Numbered from the stretch's first letter, positions 26,640-34,806 are shown. The stretch is 44,776 nt of DNA from Martinezella calliandrae (GCF_030272695.1 NZ_JARFYN010000055.1:1-44776), one strand, 5' to 3'. Notes: generated from the sequence alone by a model not told the origin. Translations and numbers: made by a program.

Positions 26640-27617
26640 ATGCCCATTACTCTTCGCCTTGCCCTCCGTGACTGGGACTACATGACACCATTGGTCCTGG
26701 GAGACGTCTCTTCCCCGAAGCTCGAGATCAAGGTGGACCGGGTCGGCACACTGATCTCCCATGTTGGCAAGAGCGACGCTTACGATGCAGCGGAAACCTC
26801 CTTCAGCCGTTATACGCAGCTACGCATTGACGGCGATGACAGCGTGGTCGGCATACCGAACTTCATCATGCGCGGTTTCCGCCATCGCTGCGTCATCACC
26901 ACAAAAGAGAGCCCCATCACGACCTTTGCTCAGCTCGCCGGCAAGCGTATCGGCGTCACAGGTTGGCGTGACTCCGGCAACACCTGGACGCGTGCGGCGC
27001 TCCGTCGGGAGGGCGTGGGTGTCGAGGATGCCATGTGGTATGCCGGTCGCCTGACCGAAGCGCATCCGATCGTTGACCGTCTCGACGGATTCGGCCGTCC
27101 CGGCCTTATCGAGGCGGCACCAGGCGAACGGCCGATGGTGGATCTGCTCAAAGAGGGTCAGCTCGACGCGATCTTTACGCCTTTCATGCCGGACGGTTAT
27201 TTTGCCGGCGGTTCTGGCTTGCGCCAGGTCCTGTCAGATTTCCGCGCTGCCGAACATCGCTACTTTGCGGACGTGGGTTATGTACCGGGCATGCACCTGA
27301 TCGGATTTAAAAAAGAATTCGTCGCCGAGCATCCGTGGGTCATCGCCGAACTGAGCAGCCTGATCGATCAATCGCAGCGCATCTGGCTCAGCAAGCGGCG
27401 AAAATATGCCGACACCACGCCCTTCATGCTCGACGAGCTACTGAAATCGGCATCCGAGCTGCCCGAAGGCTTTGATGCGAGCGGCTTTGTCGCCAATCGC
27501 AAGATGATTGCCGATTTCGCCAGCGAACTGCATGTGCAGGGCATCCTCCCGCGGCTTGTCAAACCGGAGGAACTCTTTCCGTTTGATACCGACGGCAGCC
27601 GGACGAGCCCGGCCTGA
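26640..27617 (+). CDS. Leaderless binding-protein-fold protein (NMT1 / dihydroxyphthalate decarboxylase-like)
   Basis: 325 residues from the ATG at 26640 (a GTG at 26631 in the same frame is possible). No signal peptide, unlike the transport binding protein next door. The segment DAYDAAETSFSRYTQL, then RGFRHRCVITTKESPITTFA, QLAGKRIGVTGWRDSGNTWT and RAALRREGVG matches the periplasmic-binding-protein-like fold used by cytoplasmic enzymes such as 4,5-dihydroxyphthalate decarboxylase and THI5/NMT1 proteins. It heads the operon, 45 bp before the binding protein gene. It may be an intracellular enzyme acting on the imported compound, or a ligand sensor; a transporter role is unlikely without a leader. 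The substrate is not known. Confidence 0.75.
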   Translation: MPITLRLALRDWDYMTPLVLGDVSSPKLEIKVDRVGTLISHVGKSDAYDAAETSFSRYTQLRIDGDDSVVGIPNFIMRGFRHRCVITTKESPITTFAQLAGKRIGVTGWRDSGNTWTRAALRREGVGVEDAMWYAGRLTEAHPIVDRLDGFGRPGLIEAAPGERPMVDLLKEGQLDAIFTPFMPDGYFAGGSGLRQVLSDFRAAEHRYFADVGYVPGMHLIGFKKEFVAEHPWVIAELSSLIDQSQRIWLSKRRKYADTTPFMLDELLKSASELPEGFDASGFVANRKMIADFASELHVQGILPRLVKPEELFPFDTDGSRTSPA

Positions 27618-27662
27618 TCAGCTACTAAAATTCAAAGGCGCAAATCAAAAAGGGGAATGAAT

Positions 27663-28553
27663 ATGTCGCTGAAGAAAATGACTTACGTTGTTGTGGCAGC
27701 CCTGATGATGTCGGGCACCGCCTTCGCGCAGGATGCGAGCCTGCCGAAACTCTCGGTCAACGCCGGTCTGCAGGCCAAGCTACCGGAAGCCATCCGCACC
27801 GCCGGCAAGATGATTTCCGTCAACAACGGCTCGTTTCCTCCCTATGAAATTGTCACCGGCACCAAGTTGACCGGAGCCAGCGCCGACCTGACCGACGCAA
27901 TCGGCCAGGTGCTGGGTGTAAAGATCGAGCACGAAAGCGTCAGTGGCCTGCCGGCTATCCTCGCAGGCATTAATTCCGGCCGCTATCAGTTTGCCTTCGG
28001 TCCGATCGGAGATTTCAAGAGTCGCGAGGAGGCCAATGACTTCGTAGACTGGGTGCAGGAATATGTCGTCTTCGCCGTTCAGAAGGGTAATCCGAAGAGC
28101 ATCACCTCGCTCGACACAGCTTGCGGCCAGCGCATTGCCGTGATGGCCGGCGGCTCGGCTGAAAAGGTGATTCAAGTTCAGGCCGAGAAATGCAAGACAG
28201 ACGGCAAGGCCGCGATCGAGGTTCAGTCCTTCACCGACCAGCCGAGCTCGATCCTCGCCGTTCGCTCGAAGCGGTCCGACGCCTTCTTCTCTTCGCAAGC
28301 ACCGCTCACCTATTTCGTGTCGCAGGCAAACGGCCAGCTCGAGCTCACCGGCGTCGGCCAGAAGAACGGCTTCGAAGATCTCTATCAGGGCGCCGTGGTG
28401 CCGAAAGGCTCACCGCTCGGTCCCATTCTGAAGGATGTCGTCAAGGTTCTGATGGACAATGGCACCTATGCCGCCATCATGAAAAAATGGGGCCTTGAGA
28501 GCAACATGATCAAGGAACCGGGTATCAATCTTGGCGGGACGTTGCCAAAATGA
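27663..28553 (+). CDS. Polar amino-acid ABC transporter, substrate-binding protein
   Basis: 296 residues from the ATG at 27663, placed 7 bp after AAAGGGGA (another ATG six bases earlier is too close). A signal peptide (MSLKKMTYVVVAALMMSGTA-FAQ) directs it to the periplasm. The mature protein is a family-3 solute-binding protein: ISVNNGSFPPYEIVTGTKLT, GASADLTDAIGQVLGVKIEH, AILAGINSGRYQFAFGPIGD, and the C-terminal GTYAAIMKKWGL. It binds the substrate and feeds the permease encoded 4 bp downstream (overlapping). The ligand pocket cannot be read from sequence; family members bind polar or cationic amino acids, opines or derivatives. Confidence 0.93.
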   Translation: MSLKKMTYVVVAALMMSGTAFAQDASLPKLSVNAGLQAKLPEAIRTAGKMISVNNGSFPPYEIVTGTKLTGASADLTDAIGQVLGVKIEHESVSGLPAILAGINSGRYQFAFGPIGDFKSREEANDFVDWVQEYVVFAVQKGNPKSITSLDTACGQRIAVMAGGSAEKVIQVQAEKCKTDGKAAIEVQSFTDQPSSILAVRSKRSDAFFSSQAPLTYFVSQANGQLELTGVGQKNGFEDLYQGAVVPKGSPLGPILKDVVKVLMDNGTYAAIMKKWGLESNMIKEPGINLGGTLPK

Positions 28554-29494
28554 ACAGGAATGCCGGAAACATCGCATCGCCAGATGGCGAGGCGCCAGAA
28601 CGGGATGTGGCGAATGCCCACACTCCATTCCCGAAGGGCCGCATGGCGGCCTGGGTCATAACACTATTGATCGCGGCCTATTGCGCCTGGTCGGTCGCGC
28701 GCAACGAAAACTTTGGCTGGCATGTCGTCGCTCAATATTTCTTCGATCCAGTTGTCATCAGCGGCCTCTATGTCTCCCTCGGTTTGACCGTTGTTGCCAT
28801 GGCCTTCGGCATCGCGCTCGGCCTGTTGCTGGCGATCGCCCGGCTGTCAAAGGATACGCTCGCAAGCTCTCTTGCCTCGCTCTACATTTGGTTCTTCCGC
28901 GGCACGCCGCTGCTGGTGCAACTGATCTTCTGGTACAATCTCTCGACGCTTTTCCCGACGCTTTCGATCGGCATCCCCTTCGGCCCGACATTCCTCAGCT
29001 GGGACACGAACTCGGTCATCAGCCCGATGACGGCGGCCATCGCTGGCCTGGCGCTCAATGAGGCGGCCTACATGGCGGAAATCATTCGCGGCGGCTTGCT
29101 CTCGGTAGACAGGGGCCAGTTCGAGACAGCAGAAGCCTTCGGCATGACGCGGATCCGTGCGCTGCGCCGCATCATCATTCCTCAAGCCATGCGCTCGATT
29201 GTTCCACCGACAGGCAACCAGCTCATCAGCATGATCAAGGCTACCTCGCTCGTCAGCGTCATCGCCATGGCCGATCTGCTCTACTCCGTGCAGTCGATCT
29301 ACAACCGCACCTTCGAAGTCATCCCGATGCTGCTTGTCGCGGTCGTCTGGTACCTGCTGATCACCTCGGTGCTGAATATCGGCCAGAGTTACATCGAGCG
29401 CCACTATAGTCGGGCCGACCGCCGATCCGGCGCAACGAAGGCTGCAAAGGATAGCATGCCCGCGCTCGTGCCGGCACAGGAGGCGGGCCAGTGA
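28550..29494 (+). CDS. Amino-acid ABC transporter permease (HisM/GlnP type)
   Basis: 314 residues with a long 45-residue cytoplasmic N-terminus, then five or six membrane helices. The ABC permease signature for the ATPase contact (EAA loop) reads NEAAYMAEIIRGGLLSVDRG, followed by QFETAEAFGMTRIRALRRII. YIWFFRGTPLLVQLIFWYN is the typical first conserved block. Only one permease gene is present, so it probably works as a homodimer. It overlaps both neighbours by 4 bp, showing tight translational coupling with the binding protein and the ATPase. Confidence 0.95.
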   Translation: MNRNAGNIASPDGEAPERDVANAHTPFPKGRMAAWVITLLIAAYCAWSVARNENFGWHVVAQYFFDPVVISGLYVSLGLTVVAMAFGIALGLLLAIARLSKDTLASSLASLYIWFFRGTPLLVQLIFWYNLSTLFPTLSIGIPFGPTFLSWDTNSVISPMTAAIAGLALNEAAYMAEIIRGGLLSVDRGQFETAEAFGMTRIRALRRIIIPQAMRSIVPPTGNQLISMIKATSLVSVIAMADLLYSVQSIYNRTFEVIPMLLVAVVWYLLITSVLNIGQSYIERHYSRADRRSGATKAAKDSMPALVPAQEAGQ

Positions 29495-30270
29495 ACATAA
29501 TCGTCAACATGCCGCCGCTGGTACAGGCGCGTAACGTCCACAAATCCTTCGAAAATCTCGAAGTATTGAAAGGCATCGACCTCGATGTGGCACCGGGCGA
29601 AGTGGTTGTCATCCTCGGCCCTTCCGGCTCCGGAAAATCGACCTTCCTGCGCTGCATCAATCATCTGGAATCGATCAACCGCGGATCGATCGAGGTGGAT
29701 GGGGAGCAGATCGGCTACCGGTTAAACAAGGGGCGACTTGTCAAACTGTCCAACCATGCGATCGCACTGCAGCGCCGCAAGATCGGAATGGTATTCCAGC
29801 AGTTCAACCTCTACCCACATATGACTGCGCTGCAGAACGTCATCGAAGCACCGATCGGCATTCATGGCGAAAGCCGGAAGCAGGCGACGGAGAATGCGCT
29901 GGCGTTGCTCGACCGCGTCGGGCTTTCAGCCAAGGCTCACAACTACCCCCGGCAGCTCTCCGGCGGCCAACAGCAGCGCGTGGCGATTGCCAGAGCGCTG
30001 GCGATCAAGCCGAAACTCATGCTCTTCGACGAACCGACCTCTGCGCTCGATCCGGAGCTCGTCGGCGAGGTGCTTGCCACTATGCGCGACCTTGCCAAGC
30101 AGGGCCTGACGATGATCGTTGTCACCCACGAGATCGGCTTTGCCCGCGAGGCGGCCGACCGCGTTGTCTTCATGGACGGTGGCAAGATCGTTGAGCAAGG
30201 AAAGCCCGAGGATGTGATCGGCAATCCGCAGCATCCCCGCACCAGAAGCTTCCTGTCGCGCTTCATCTAG
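29491..30270 (+). CDS. Amino-acid ABC transporter ATPase (GlnQ type)
   Basis: 259 residues. Walker A GPSGSGKST, Q-loop MVFQQFNLYPHMTAL, ABC signature LSGGQQQRVAIARALA, Walker B KLMLFDEPTSALDPE and the switch His in MIVVTHEIGFA are all intact. Its N-terminal ARNVHKSFENLEVLKGIDLD is typical of polar amino-acid importers. It powers the permease encoded immediately upstream, with which it overlaps by 4 bp. Confidence 0.96.
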   Translation: MNIIVNMPPLVQARNVHKSFENLEVLKGIDLDVAPGEVVVILGPSGSGKSTFLRCINHLESINRGSIEVDGEQIGYRLNKGRLVKLSNHAIALQRRKIGMVFQQFNLYPHMTALQNVIEAPIGIHGESRKQATENALALLDRVGLSAKAHNYPRQLSGGQQQRVAIARALAIKPKLMLFDEPTSALDPELVGEVLATMRDLAKQGLTMIVVTHEIGFAREAADRVVFMDGGKIVEQGKPEDVIGNPQHPRTRSFLSRFI

Positions 30271-30326
30271 CGCGTCAGCATCATCATCTGCGGCCCCGTA
30301 CACTCTATAGAACCTTTGGAATTGCC

Positions 30327-31511
30327 ATGACCCTCGATAACGATTTCGCCCACCTATCGGACTTCGAACCGATGAGGGCCGAACTGTCAAGCATCCGCCA
30401 GCATCTCCATGCCAATCCCGAGCTTTCTTTTGAAGAGGCGGAAACTGCGCTATTCGTGGCCGAGAAGCTGGAGGCCTGGGGCTATGATGTGACGCGCAAT
30501 GTCGGCGGCCATGGCGTTGTCGCCCGTCTGACGGTTGGAGCCGGCAAGAAGAGCATCGCGATCCGCGCCGACATGGACGCCCTGCCGATAAGCGAACAGA
30601 CCGGCCGCCCCTACGCGAGCAGAGTTCCCGGCAAGATGCATGCCTGCGGTCATGACGGGCATACCACCATGTTGTTGGGTGCGGCCGAGTATCTGGCACG
30701 CACGCGCCGCTTCAATGGGACTGTCAATCTCATTTTCCAGCCTGCCGAGGAGGCAGGCGCGATGAGCGGCGCGCAGGCGATGGTCAAGGACGGCCTGTTC
30801 GAGCGTTTCCCCTTTGATGTCATTTTCGGCCTGCACAATCATCCCGGCGCGCCGGAAGGCACGTGGCTATTGCGCTCCGGCCCACTGATGGCGGCAGCCG
30901 ATACGGTAGAGATCACGATCACCGGCAAAGGGGGCCACGCGTCGCGCCCGCATCTGACCATCGATCCCGTCGTCGTCGCCTGCAATCTTGTTGTCATGCT
31001 GCAATCCGTCGTCTCCCGCAGCATCGATCCGACCCAGACGGCGGTCGTGACCGTCGGCTCCATCCATTCCGGTGAGGCGGCCAACGTCATTCCCGAAAGC
31101 GCGAGGATGCTGCTGAGCGTCCGATCCTTCGATGCGAGGGTGCGCGAGCAGCTCGAGGCTCGCATCCGCAAGCTGGCCGTCTCGGTGGCCGAAGGCTATG
31201 GCGCAAGCGTCGAAATCGACTATGCCCATGGCCATCCGGTCGTCGTCAACTCGGAGAAAGAAACGGAATTCGCGCGCATGGTTGCCGAAGAACTCGTCGG
31301 CGCTGACAAGGTCACCACCTGCGGCCTGATCCCTGGCAGCGAGGACTTTTCCCATTACCTGGAGCACAGGCCCGGCAGTTTCCTGCGGCTCGGCAACGGC
31401 ATCGATTCCGCGATCCTGCACAGCGCCAAATATGACTTCGCCGACGAAAGCCTCACTGTCGGCGCCGCCATGTGGGCGCGATTAACCGAGCGCTATCTCG
31501 ACGCAGATTAG
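30327..31511 (+). CDS. M20 family amidohydrolase (hippurate hydrolase-like)
   Basis: 394 residues. M20D-type di-metal peptidase: ELSSIRQHLHANPELSFEEA, ADMDALPISEQTGRPYASRV, the metal site MHACGHDGHTTMLLGAAEYL, NLIFQPAEEAGAMSGAQAMV and the late ligand-bearing GSEDFSHYLEHRPGSFLRLG. Such enzymes cleave N-acyl (for example benzoyl or acetyl) groups or side-chain amides from amino acids in the cytoplasm. It ends the MocR-controlled operon, 56 bp after the ATPase, and suggests that the imported molecule is an acylated amino acid or related amide. A weak GCGCC-TTGAT-GGCGC hairpin (31522-31536) follows. Confidence 0.95.
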   Translation: MTLDNDFAHLSDFEPMRAELSSIRQHLHANPELSFEEAETALFVAEKLEAWGYDVTRNVGGHGVVARLTVGAGKKSIAIRADMDALPISEQTGRPYASRVPGKMHACGHDGHTTMLLGAAEYLARTRRFNGTVNLIFQPAEEAGAMSGAQAMVKDGLFERFPFDVIFGLHNHPGAPEGTWLLRSGPLMAAADTVEITITGKGGHASRPHLTIDPVVVACNLVVMLQSVVSRSIDPTQTAVVTVGSIHSGEAANVIPESARMLLSVRSFDARVREQLEARIRKLAVSVAEGYGASVEIDYAHGHPVVVNSEKETEFARMVAEELVGADKVTTCGLIPGSEDFSHYLEHRPGSFLRLGNGIDSAILHSAKYDFADESLTVGAAMWARLTERYLDAD

Positions 31512-31788
31512 CACGTTTCGCGCGCCTTGATGGCGCTTGCAGCAACAGTTTCTTTGTCCCTCCAAGGAGGAGGCAAGGAAGCTGAGTGACTGAAAGGTGT
31601 TCCTCCGCGAATTCTGAAATTCCGCATATGTCATAGGCAGCATCGACTTGTTGACGCTTGCAAGCCAATCACCGCGAGATGATGTTGCAGATCAGAATCT
31701 TGACGCAAATCAATTCGCGTCCTCATAGGTCGGATATACTTTTTATTGTTTTGGCGCTTAGTGCGCAGAGCTCGAATGGGGGTATATT

Positions 31789-32226
31789 ATGATCAGATCA
31801 TCTCAAATTGCGCCCATTGTTATTACGTTCTTCCTTAACCTAGCGATTCCGGTCTACGCCAGCGGCCTGACCGTCGTTAAGGCGGAGCTGTGGAACAAAC
31901 CAGATGGTTCGCAGGGCGTCACATTAAGCACCGATCACGTCAAACCGGGCAAAGTTCAGTTCCAAGTAAAGAATGTGTCGACCGACGAAGATCACGAACT
32001 TCTGCTCGTCAAGACAGACCTTGCCCCAGCGGATTTTCCGACTGACGCAAGCGGTGCTCGTGTCGATGAAGACAAGTTCAAGGGTCTTAAAGAACTCGGT
32101 GATGTGCATCCGGGCAAGTCGCGCAATACCACCTTGACCCTCAGTCCCGGCAAATACGTGCTGTTCTGTAACGAACAGGGGCACTTTAATGCGGGAATGT
32201 ACATTGCGTTGACGGTCGAACCTTAG
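31789..32226 (+). CDS. Secreted cupredoxin-like copper protein
   Basis: 145 residues: a signal peptide (IAPIVITFFLNLAIPVYA, cleaved near SG) and a single cupredoxin domain. Type 1 copper ligands are visible: His69 in DEDHELLL, and Cys127, His132 and Met137 in VLFCNEQGHFNAGM. TLSPGKYVLFC is the usual strand before the ligand loop. It is probably a periplasmic electron carrier or copper-binding protein related to plastocyanin/azurin-like domains. The ATG at 31789 follows GGGGGTATATT. It is monocistronic and its redox partner is not evident; the adjacent DNA is decayed peptide-transporter sequence. Confidence 0.85.
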   Translation: MIRSSQIAPIVITFFLNLAIPVYASGLTVVKAELWNKPDGSQGVTLSTDHVKPGKVQFQVKNVSTDEDHELLLVKTDLAPADFPTDASGARVDEDKFKGLKELGDVHPGKSRNTTLTLSPGKYVLFCNEQGHFNAGMYIALTVEP

Positions 32227-32248
32227 GCTCAATGCGACAATCTCAAAG

Positions 32249-32542
32249 CGGAATTCGCCGCTCTGGGGTCATGTCCTGCCGCTGCTTCTGCCGTCTGCCG
32301 TCATCCGGCTGGCTCTCGACCTTTCAGCCATCATCCTGGCGGCCGCCGGGCTCGGTTTCCTCAGTCTCGGCGTTCGACCACCAACCGCCGAATGAGATTC
32401 TATGGTCTCAGAAGGCACGCAGGTGATCTCCGATCAATGGTGGGCGCCTGCCGCGCCGGGTTTTGCCATCCTGATTGCGTCCTTTGGCTTCAACGTCCTC
32501 TCGGACGGATTGCGCGATATTCTAGATGCGCGCCATGGCTGA
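32249..32542 (+). pseudogene. Peptide ABC permease (DppC/OppC type), C-terminal remnant with TGA
   Basis: One frame from about 32249 encodes the last third of a DppC-type permease: SPLWGHVLPLLLPSAVIRLA, LDLSAIILAAAGLGFLSLGV, RPPTAE, then TGA at 32393-32395, then MVSEGTQVISDQWWAPAAPG, FAILIASFGFNVLSDGLRDI and LDARHG with the stop at 32542. The TGA sits where the family has Trp (PPTPEWG), so a TGG-to-TGA nonsense mutation is the simple explanation. The first two thirds of the gene are missing. The end overlaps a dppD-like start by ATGGCTGA, preserving an ancient operon junction. Confidence 0.85.
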
Positions 32543-32628
32543 ACCGTTGCTTTGCAGTCGAGGATTTGTCGATCTCCTTCCCGTCAGAGGATGGCATGGC
32601 TCGCGTCGTCGACAGCCGCCTTACCTAG
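32535..32628 (+). pseudogene. Peptide ABC ATPase (DppD type), N-terminal stump
   Basis: The ATG at 32535 begins MAEPLL; after a one-base shift near 32552 the frame reads AVEDLSISFPSEDGMARVVD, the typical start of DppD/OppD ATPases, then diverges and stops at 32628. No Walker A motif is reached. With the permease remnant upstream, this is all that remains of a peptide transporter operon. Confidence 0.75.
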
Positions 32629-32762
32629 CTGTTCGTTCGGATTGCGTTCATGTGTAGTTGATATAGTGACGCGAAATGAATGAACGATACTTGCAGAAAG
32701 GCCGAGGCTCCCACTCAAATGGCCTTTCATTCGTCAGGCGGGTTCTGACGAAGGAGATTATG

Positions 32763-32942
32763 ATGGACTATGATGAGAATTCGAAAGTTGAGCGGCGGCG
32801 GTATGTGCGAAAGGCCGTTCTGATGATCTTTGCTTGCGCCGCTCTCGCAGCCGTTGGAGCATGGCTTGTCCAGCCGGGCGCAGCCTCGGCCAAGCAGCGT
32901 CTAGCTTCTCCAGATTCAAACGCATCGACCGTCTCTCCCTAG
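32763..32942 (+). CDS. Small single-pass membrane protein
   Basis: 59 residues from the second of two ATGs (32763), 6 bp after AAGGAG; the frame extends upstream to 32676 without support. A charged N-terminus (DYDENSKVERRRYVRKAV) is followed by one hydrophobic helix (LMIFACAALAAVGAWLVQPG) and a short polar tail. By the positive-inside rule the tail faces the periplasm. No family recognised. Its ribosome binding site and amphipathic layout favour a real gene. Confidence 0.55.
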   Translation: MDYDENSKVERRRYVRKAVLMIFACAALAAVGAWLVQPGAASAKQRLASPDSNASTVSP

Positions 32943-33000
32943 GGGTCTCCCAAGGCTAGCGGCTATTCAAGGTAACCGCTGCTTCCTCAATACCAACCCA

Positions 33001-33186
33001 TCAATTTGCGTTGTTGTTCGAAGAAGCTAGAGAGGCACTCGGTTCGATTGCCCATGTGTCAGGCAGATTTGCGCATATGATCCAAATCAACGCTACTACG
33101 GTGGCAAGACCTATCCAGGTCTCCCATGATTGCTGACGAAACGGCAATGGCCAACGCGATCGAGAGATTTTTGAATCGTATGGCAT
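33001..33186 (-). CDS. Small single-pass membrane protein
   Basis: 61 residues starting MPYDSKISRSRWPLPFRQQS with GGGGGTGACGG just before the ATG. One hydrophobic helix (WIGLATVVALIWIICANL) follows a basic N-terminus, and the tail is polar and Asn-rich. No family recognised. Convergent with the neighbouring small membrane protein gene, 58 bp apart. The similar size and layout of the two suggest, but do not show, a functional pair. Confidence 0.5.
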   Translation of the reverse strand: MPYDSKISRSRWPLPFRQQSWETWIGLATVVALIWIICANLPDTWAIEPSASLASSNNNAN

Positions 33187-33682
33187 CCGTCACCCCCTAT
33201 TCAACGCAAAGGCCATCCGCATCGAGGCAGTTGCCTTTGTCGACGCCACGATAGTGTCCTCCGCCCTTGCCCACGCGACTCCATCAGAGTACGTCCGCCG
33301 AATTTGAATTGTCTAGTACCCATATCGACAATATCTAGTAACAACATTAGAGGCGACCGGCGGGCATTTCAATTTAAGCGGACTGGGTAGTAAATATTTC
33401 TGCGAACGCGCGTCATGGCGAAGGCTGGGCTGCGCGGCCGCCCTAAAGCCATGCTCTCGAAGGCGCTCGGCCGTATTTTCTCATCATTTGAGTAATTCTA
33501 GGAAAAGCGCGAAGCGGTTTTGCGTCCGGAAATGCGTAAAAGCAAAGAGAATAGCGGCAAGGCTGTTCTGTGAAAGGCTGAACCGCTCTATTGTCGGCGA
33601 CGTGGCGCTCCCTGATCTGATCGGCGATGCGAACGGAGGGCCTGCCTTAGGCGCGACACCCGATACCCTCCCTTTTAAAACA
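33187..33682. other. Intergenic stretch with a RIME-like repeat
   Basis: No supported gene; a 203-residue plus-strand frame covering 33488-34099 is mainly antisense to the ABC ATPase. The segment holds the repeat listed at 33501-33590 and AT-rich DNA around 33310-33400 that could contain promoters. Confidence 0.45.
33501..33590. repeat. RIME-like palindromic intergenic repeat
   Basis: The sequence GAAAAGCGCGAAGCGGTTTT, followed by GCGTCCGGAAATGCGTAAAA and GCAAAGAGAATAGCGG, resembles the rhizobial RIME family (…GCGGTTTTGCG…ATGCGTAAAAACAA…). A second, complementary-looking segment (CTGAACCGCTCTATTG) follows about 40 bp later. Recognised by pattern; copy number in the genome is not visible here. 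Confidence 0.55.
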
Positions 33683-34759
33683 CTAGCTCAGCCTGGCACC
33701 ATCCGACTTTCGGAAAATATGGACCTTGTCCGGACTTGCAGTCAAGGTCAATCGCTCTGTGCCGCCTGCCTGCAAGCGCTCACGCAATGCCACGGCAACC
33801 GGTCGATCGTTCACTTTTCCATAGACATGCGTCTCGGCGCCTGTTGGCTCGATCGCGTCGACGTCAAAGGGAAGACCGGTGTCGCTCCCTGCCTCGGCAA
33901 GCTGCCAATGCTCCGGGCGAATGCCGACCACAACCGGCTGGCCTTCTGTAACATTGATCGCCTCGGAAACGCGAACCTGCGATGCGCCAATTCGGGCAAC
34001 GGACCGTCCACCTTCCCGTTCTATTGTCCCATCCAGCAAGTTCATCGACGGGGAACCGATGAAGGTCGCCACGAAGAGATTGGCGGGTCGATCGTATAGG
34101 TCAAGCGGAGAACCGACCTGTTCGATCCGGCCCTTGTTGAGGATGACTATGCGGTCCGACATCGTCATGGCTTCCATCTGATCATGCGTCACGTAAATTG
34201 AGGTCGTGGCAAGCCTGCGCTGCAATGCCCGGATCTCGACGCGCATCTGCACACGCAGCTTGGCATCAAGGTTCGACAGCGGCTCGTCGAACAGGAAGAC
34301 CTTCGGCCGGCGCACAATGGCCCGGCCCATGGCGACGCGCTGACGCTGGCCGCCCGAGAGCGCCTTCGGCAGGCGGTCGAGATAAGGCGTGAGGTTTAGC
34401 ATCTCGGCGACGTCACTCACCGCTTTGCGTATCTCAGCCTTGTCGACTTTGCGCAGACGCAAGCTAAAGCCCATGTTCTCGGCCACGGACAGATGAGGGT
34501 AAAGCGCGTAGTTCTGAAAGACCATGGCCATGTCGCGGTCTTTCGGCTCGACGTCATTGATGACCGAGCCGTTGAGCGCGATGGTACCGTCCGTAATGTC
34601 CTCCAGACCAGCTATCATCCGCAAGAGGGTTGACTTACCGCAACCGGACTCGCCGATCAGCGAAACAAATTCACCGTCTTCGATCCTCAAGTCGAGGCCG
34701 TGAATGACTTCGACGTTGCCGTATTTCTTCTTCAGGCCGGATATCGCCAGGTTTGCCAT
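33683..34759 (-). CDS. Carbohydrate ABC transporter ATPase (UgpC/MalK type)
   Basis: 358 residues from the ATG at 34759; the frame opens much earlier but that part runs through the neighbouring gene. Walker A GESGCGKSTLLRMIAGL, signature LSGGQRQRVAMGRAIV, Walker B KVFLFDEPLSNLDAKLR and switch His VTHDQMEAMTMSDR are intact. The C-terminal 120 residues form the MalK-type regulatory (TOBE) domain (VVVGIRPEHWQLAEAGSDTG). It energises the two permeases of this operon. It is separated from the SIS gene by a strong hairpin, which may set its expression level apart from the rest. Confidence 0.95.
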   Translation of the reverse strand: MANLAISGLKKKYGNVEVIHGLDLRIEDGEFVSLIGESGCGKSTLLRMIAGLEDITDGTIALNGSVINDVEPKDRDMAMVFQNYALYPHLSVAENMGFSLRLRKVDKAEIRKAVSDVAEMLNLTPYLDRLPKALSGGQRQRVAMGRAIVRRPKVFLFDEPLSNLDAKLRVQMRVEIRALQRRLATTSIYVTHDQMEAMTMSDRIVILNKGRIEQVGSPLDLYDRPANLFVATFIGSPSMNLLDGTIEREGGRSVARIGASQVRVSEAINVTEGQPVVVGIRPEHWQLAEAGSDTGLPFDVDAIEPTGAETHVYGKVNDRPVAVALRERLQAGGTERLTLTASPDKVHIFRKSDGARLS

Positions 34760-34785
34760 TGCATATTCCAGTTTTGCGAAAAGGG

Positions 34786-34806
34786 AGGACCGCCGTTGGC
34801 GGTCCT
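34786..34806 (-). terminator. Intra-operon hairpin (attenuator-like)
   Basis: AGGACCGCC and GGCGGTCCT form a perfect 9-bp stem with a 3-nt loop between the SIS gene (ends 34813) and the ATPase gene (starts 34759). On the transcript it is followed by CCCTTTTC, a short T-rich tract. It could partially terminate transcription before the ATPase gene or protect the upstream message. Confidence 0.65.

Noticed and set aside
32393..32395. In-frame TGA in the DppC remnant as a second selenocysteine codon
   Set aside because: The family has Trp here, there is no SECIS-like hairpin, and the gene is truncated at its 5' end, so a nonsense mutation is the simple explanation.
33421..33500. Short frame MAKAGLRGRPKAMLSKALGR in the gap before the sugar ATPase
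   Set aside because: No ribosome binding site, only about 26 codons, and it ends at the RIME-like repeat.
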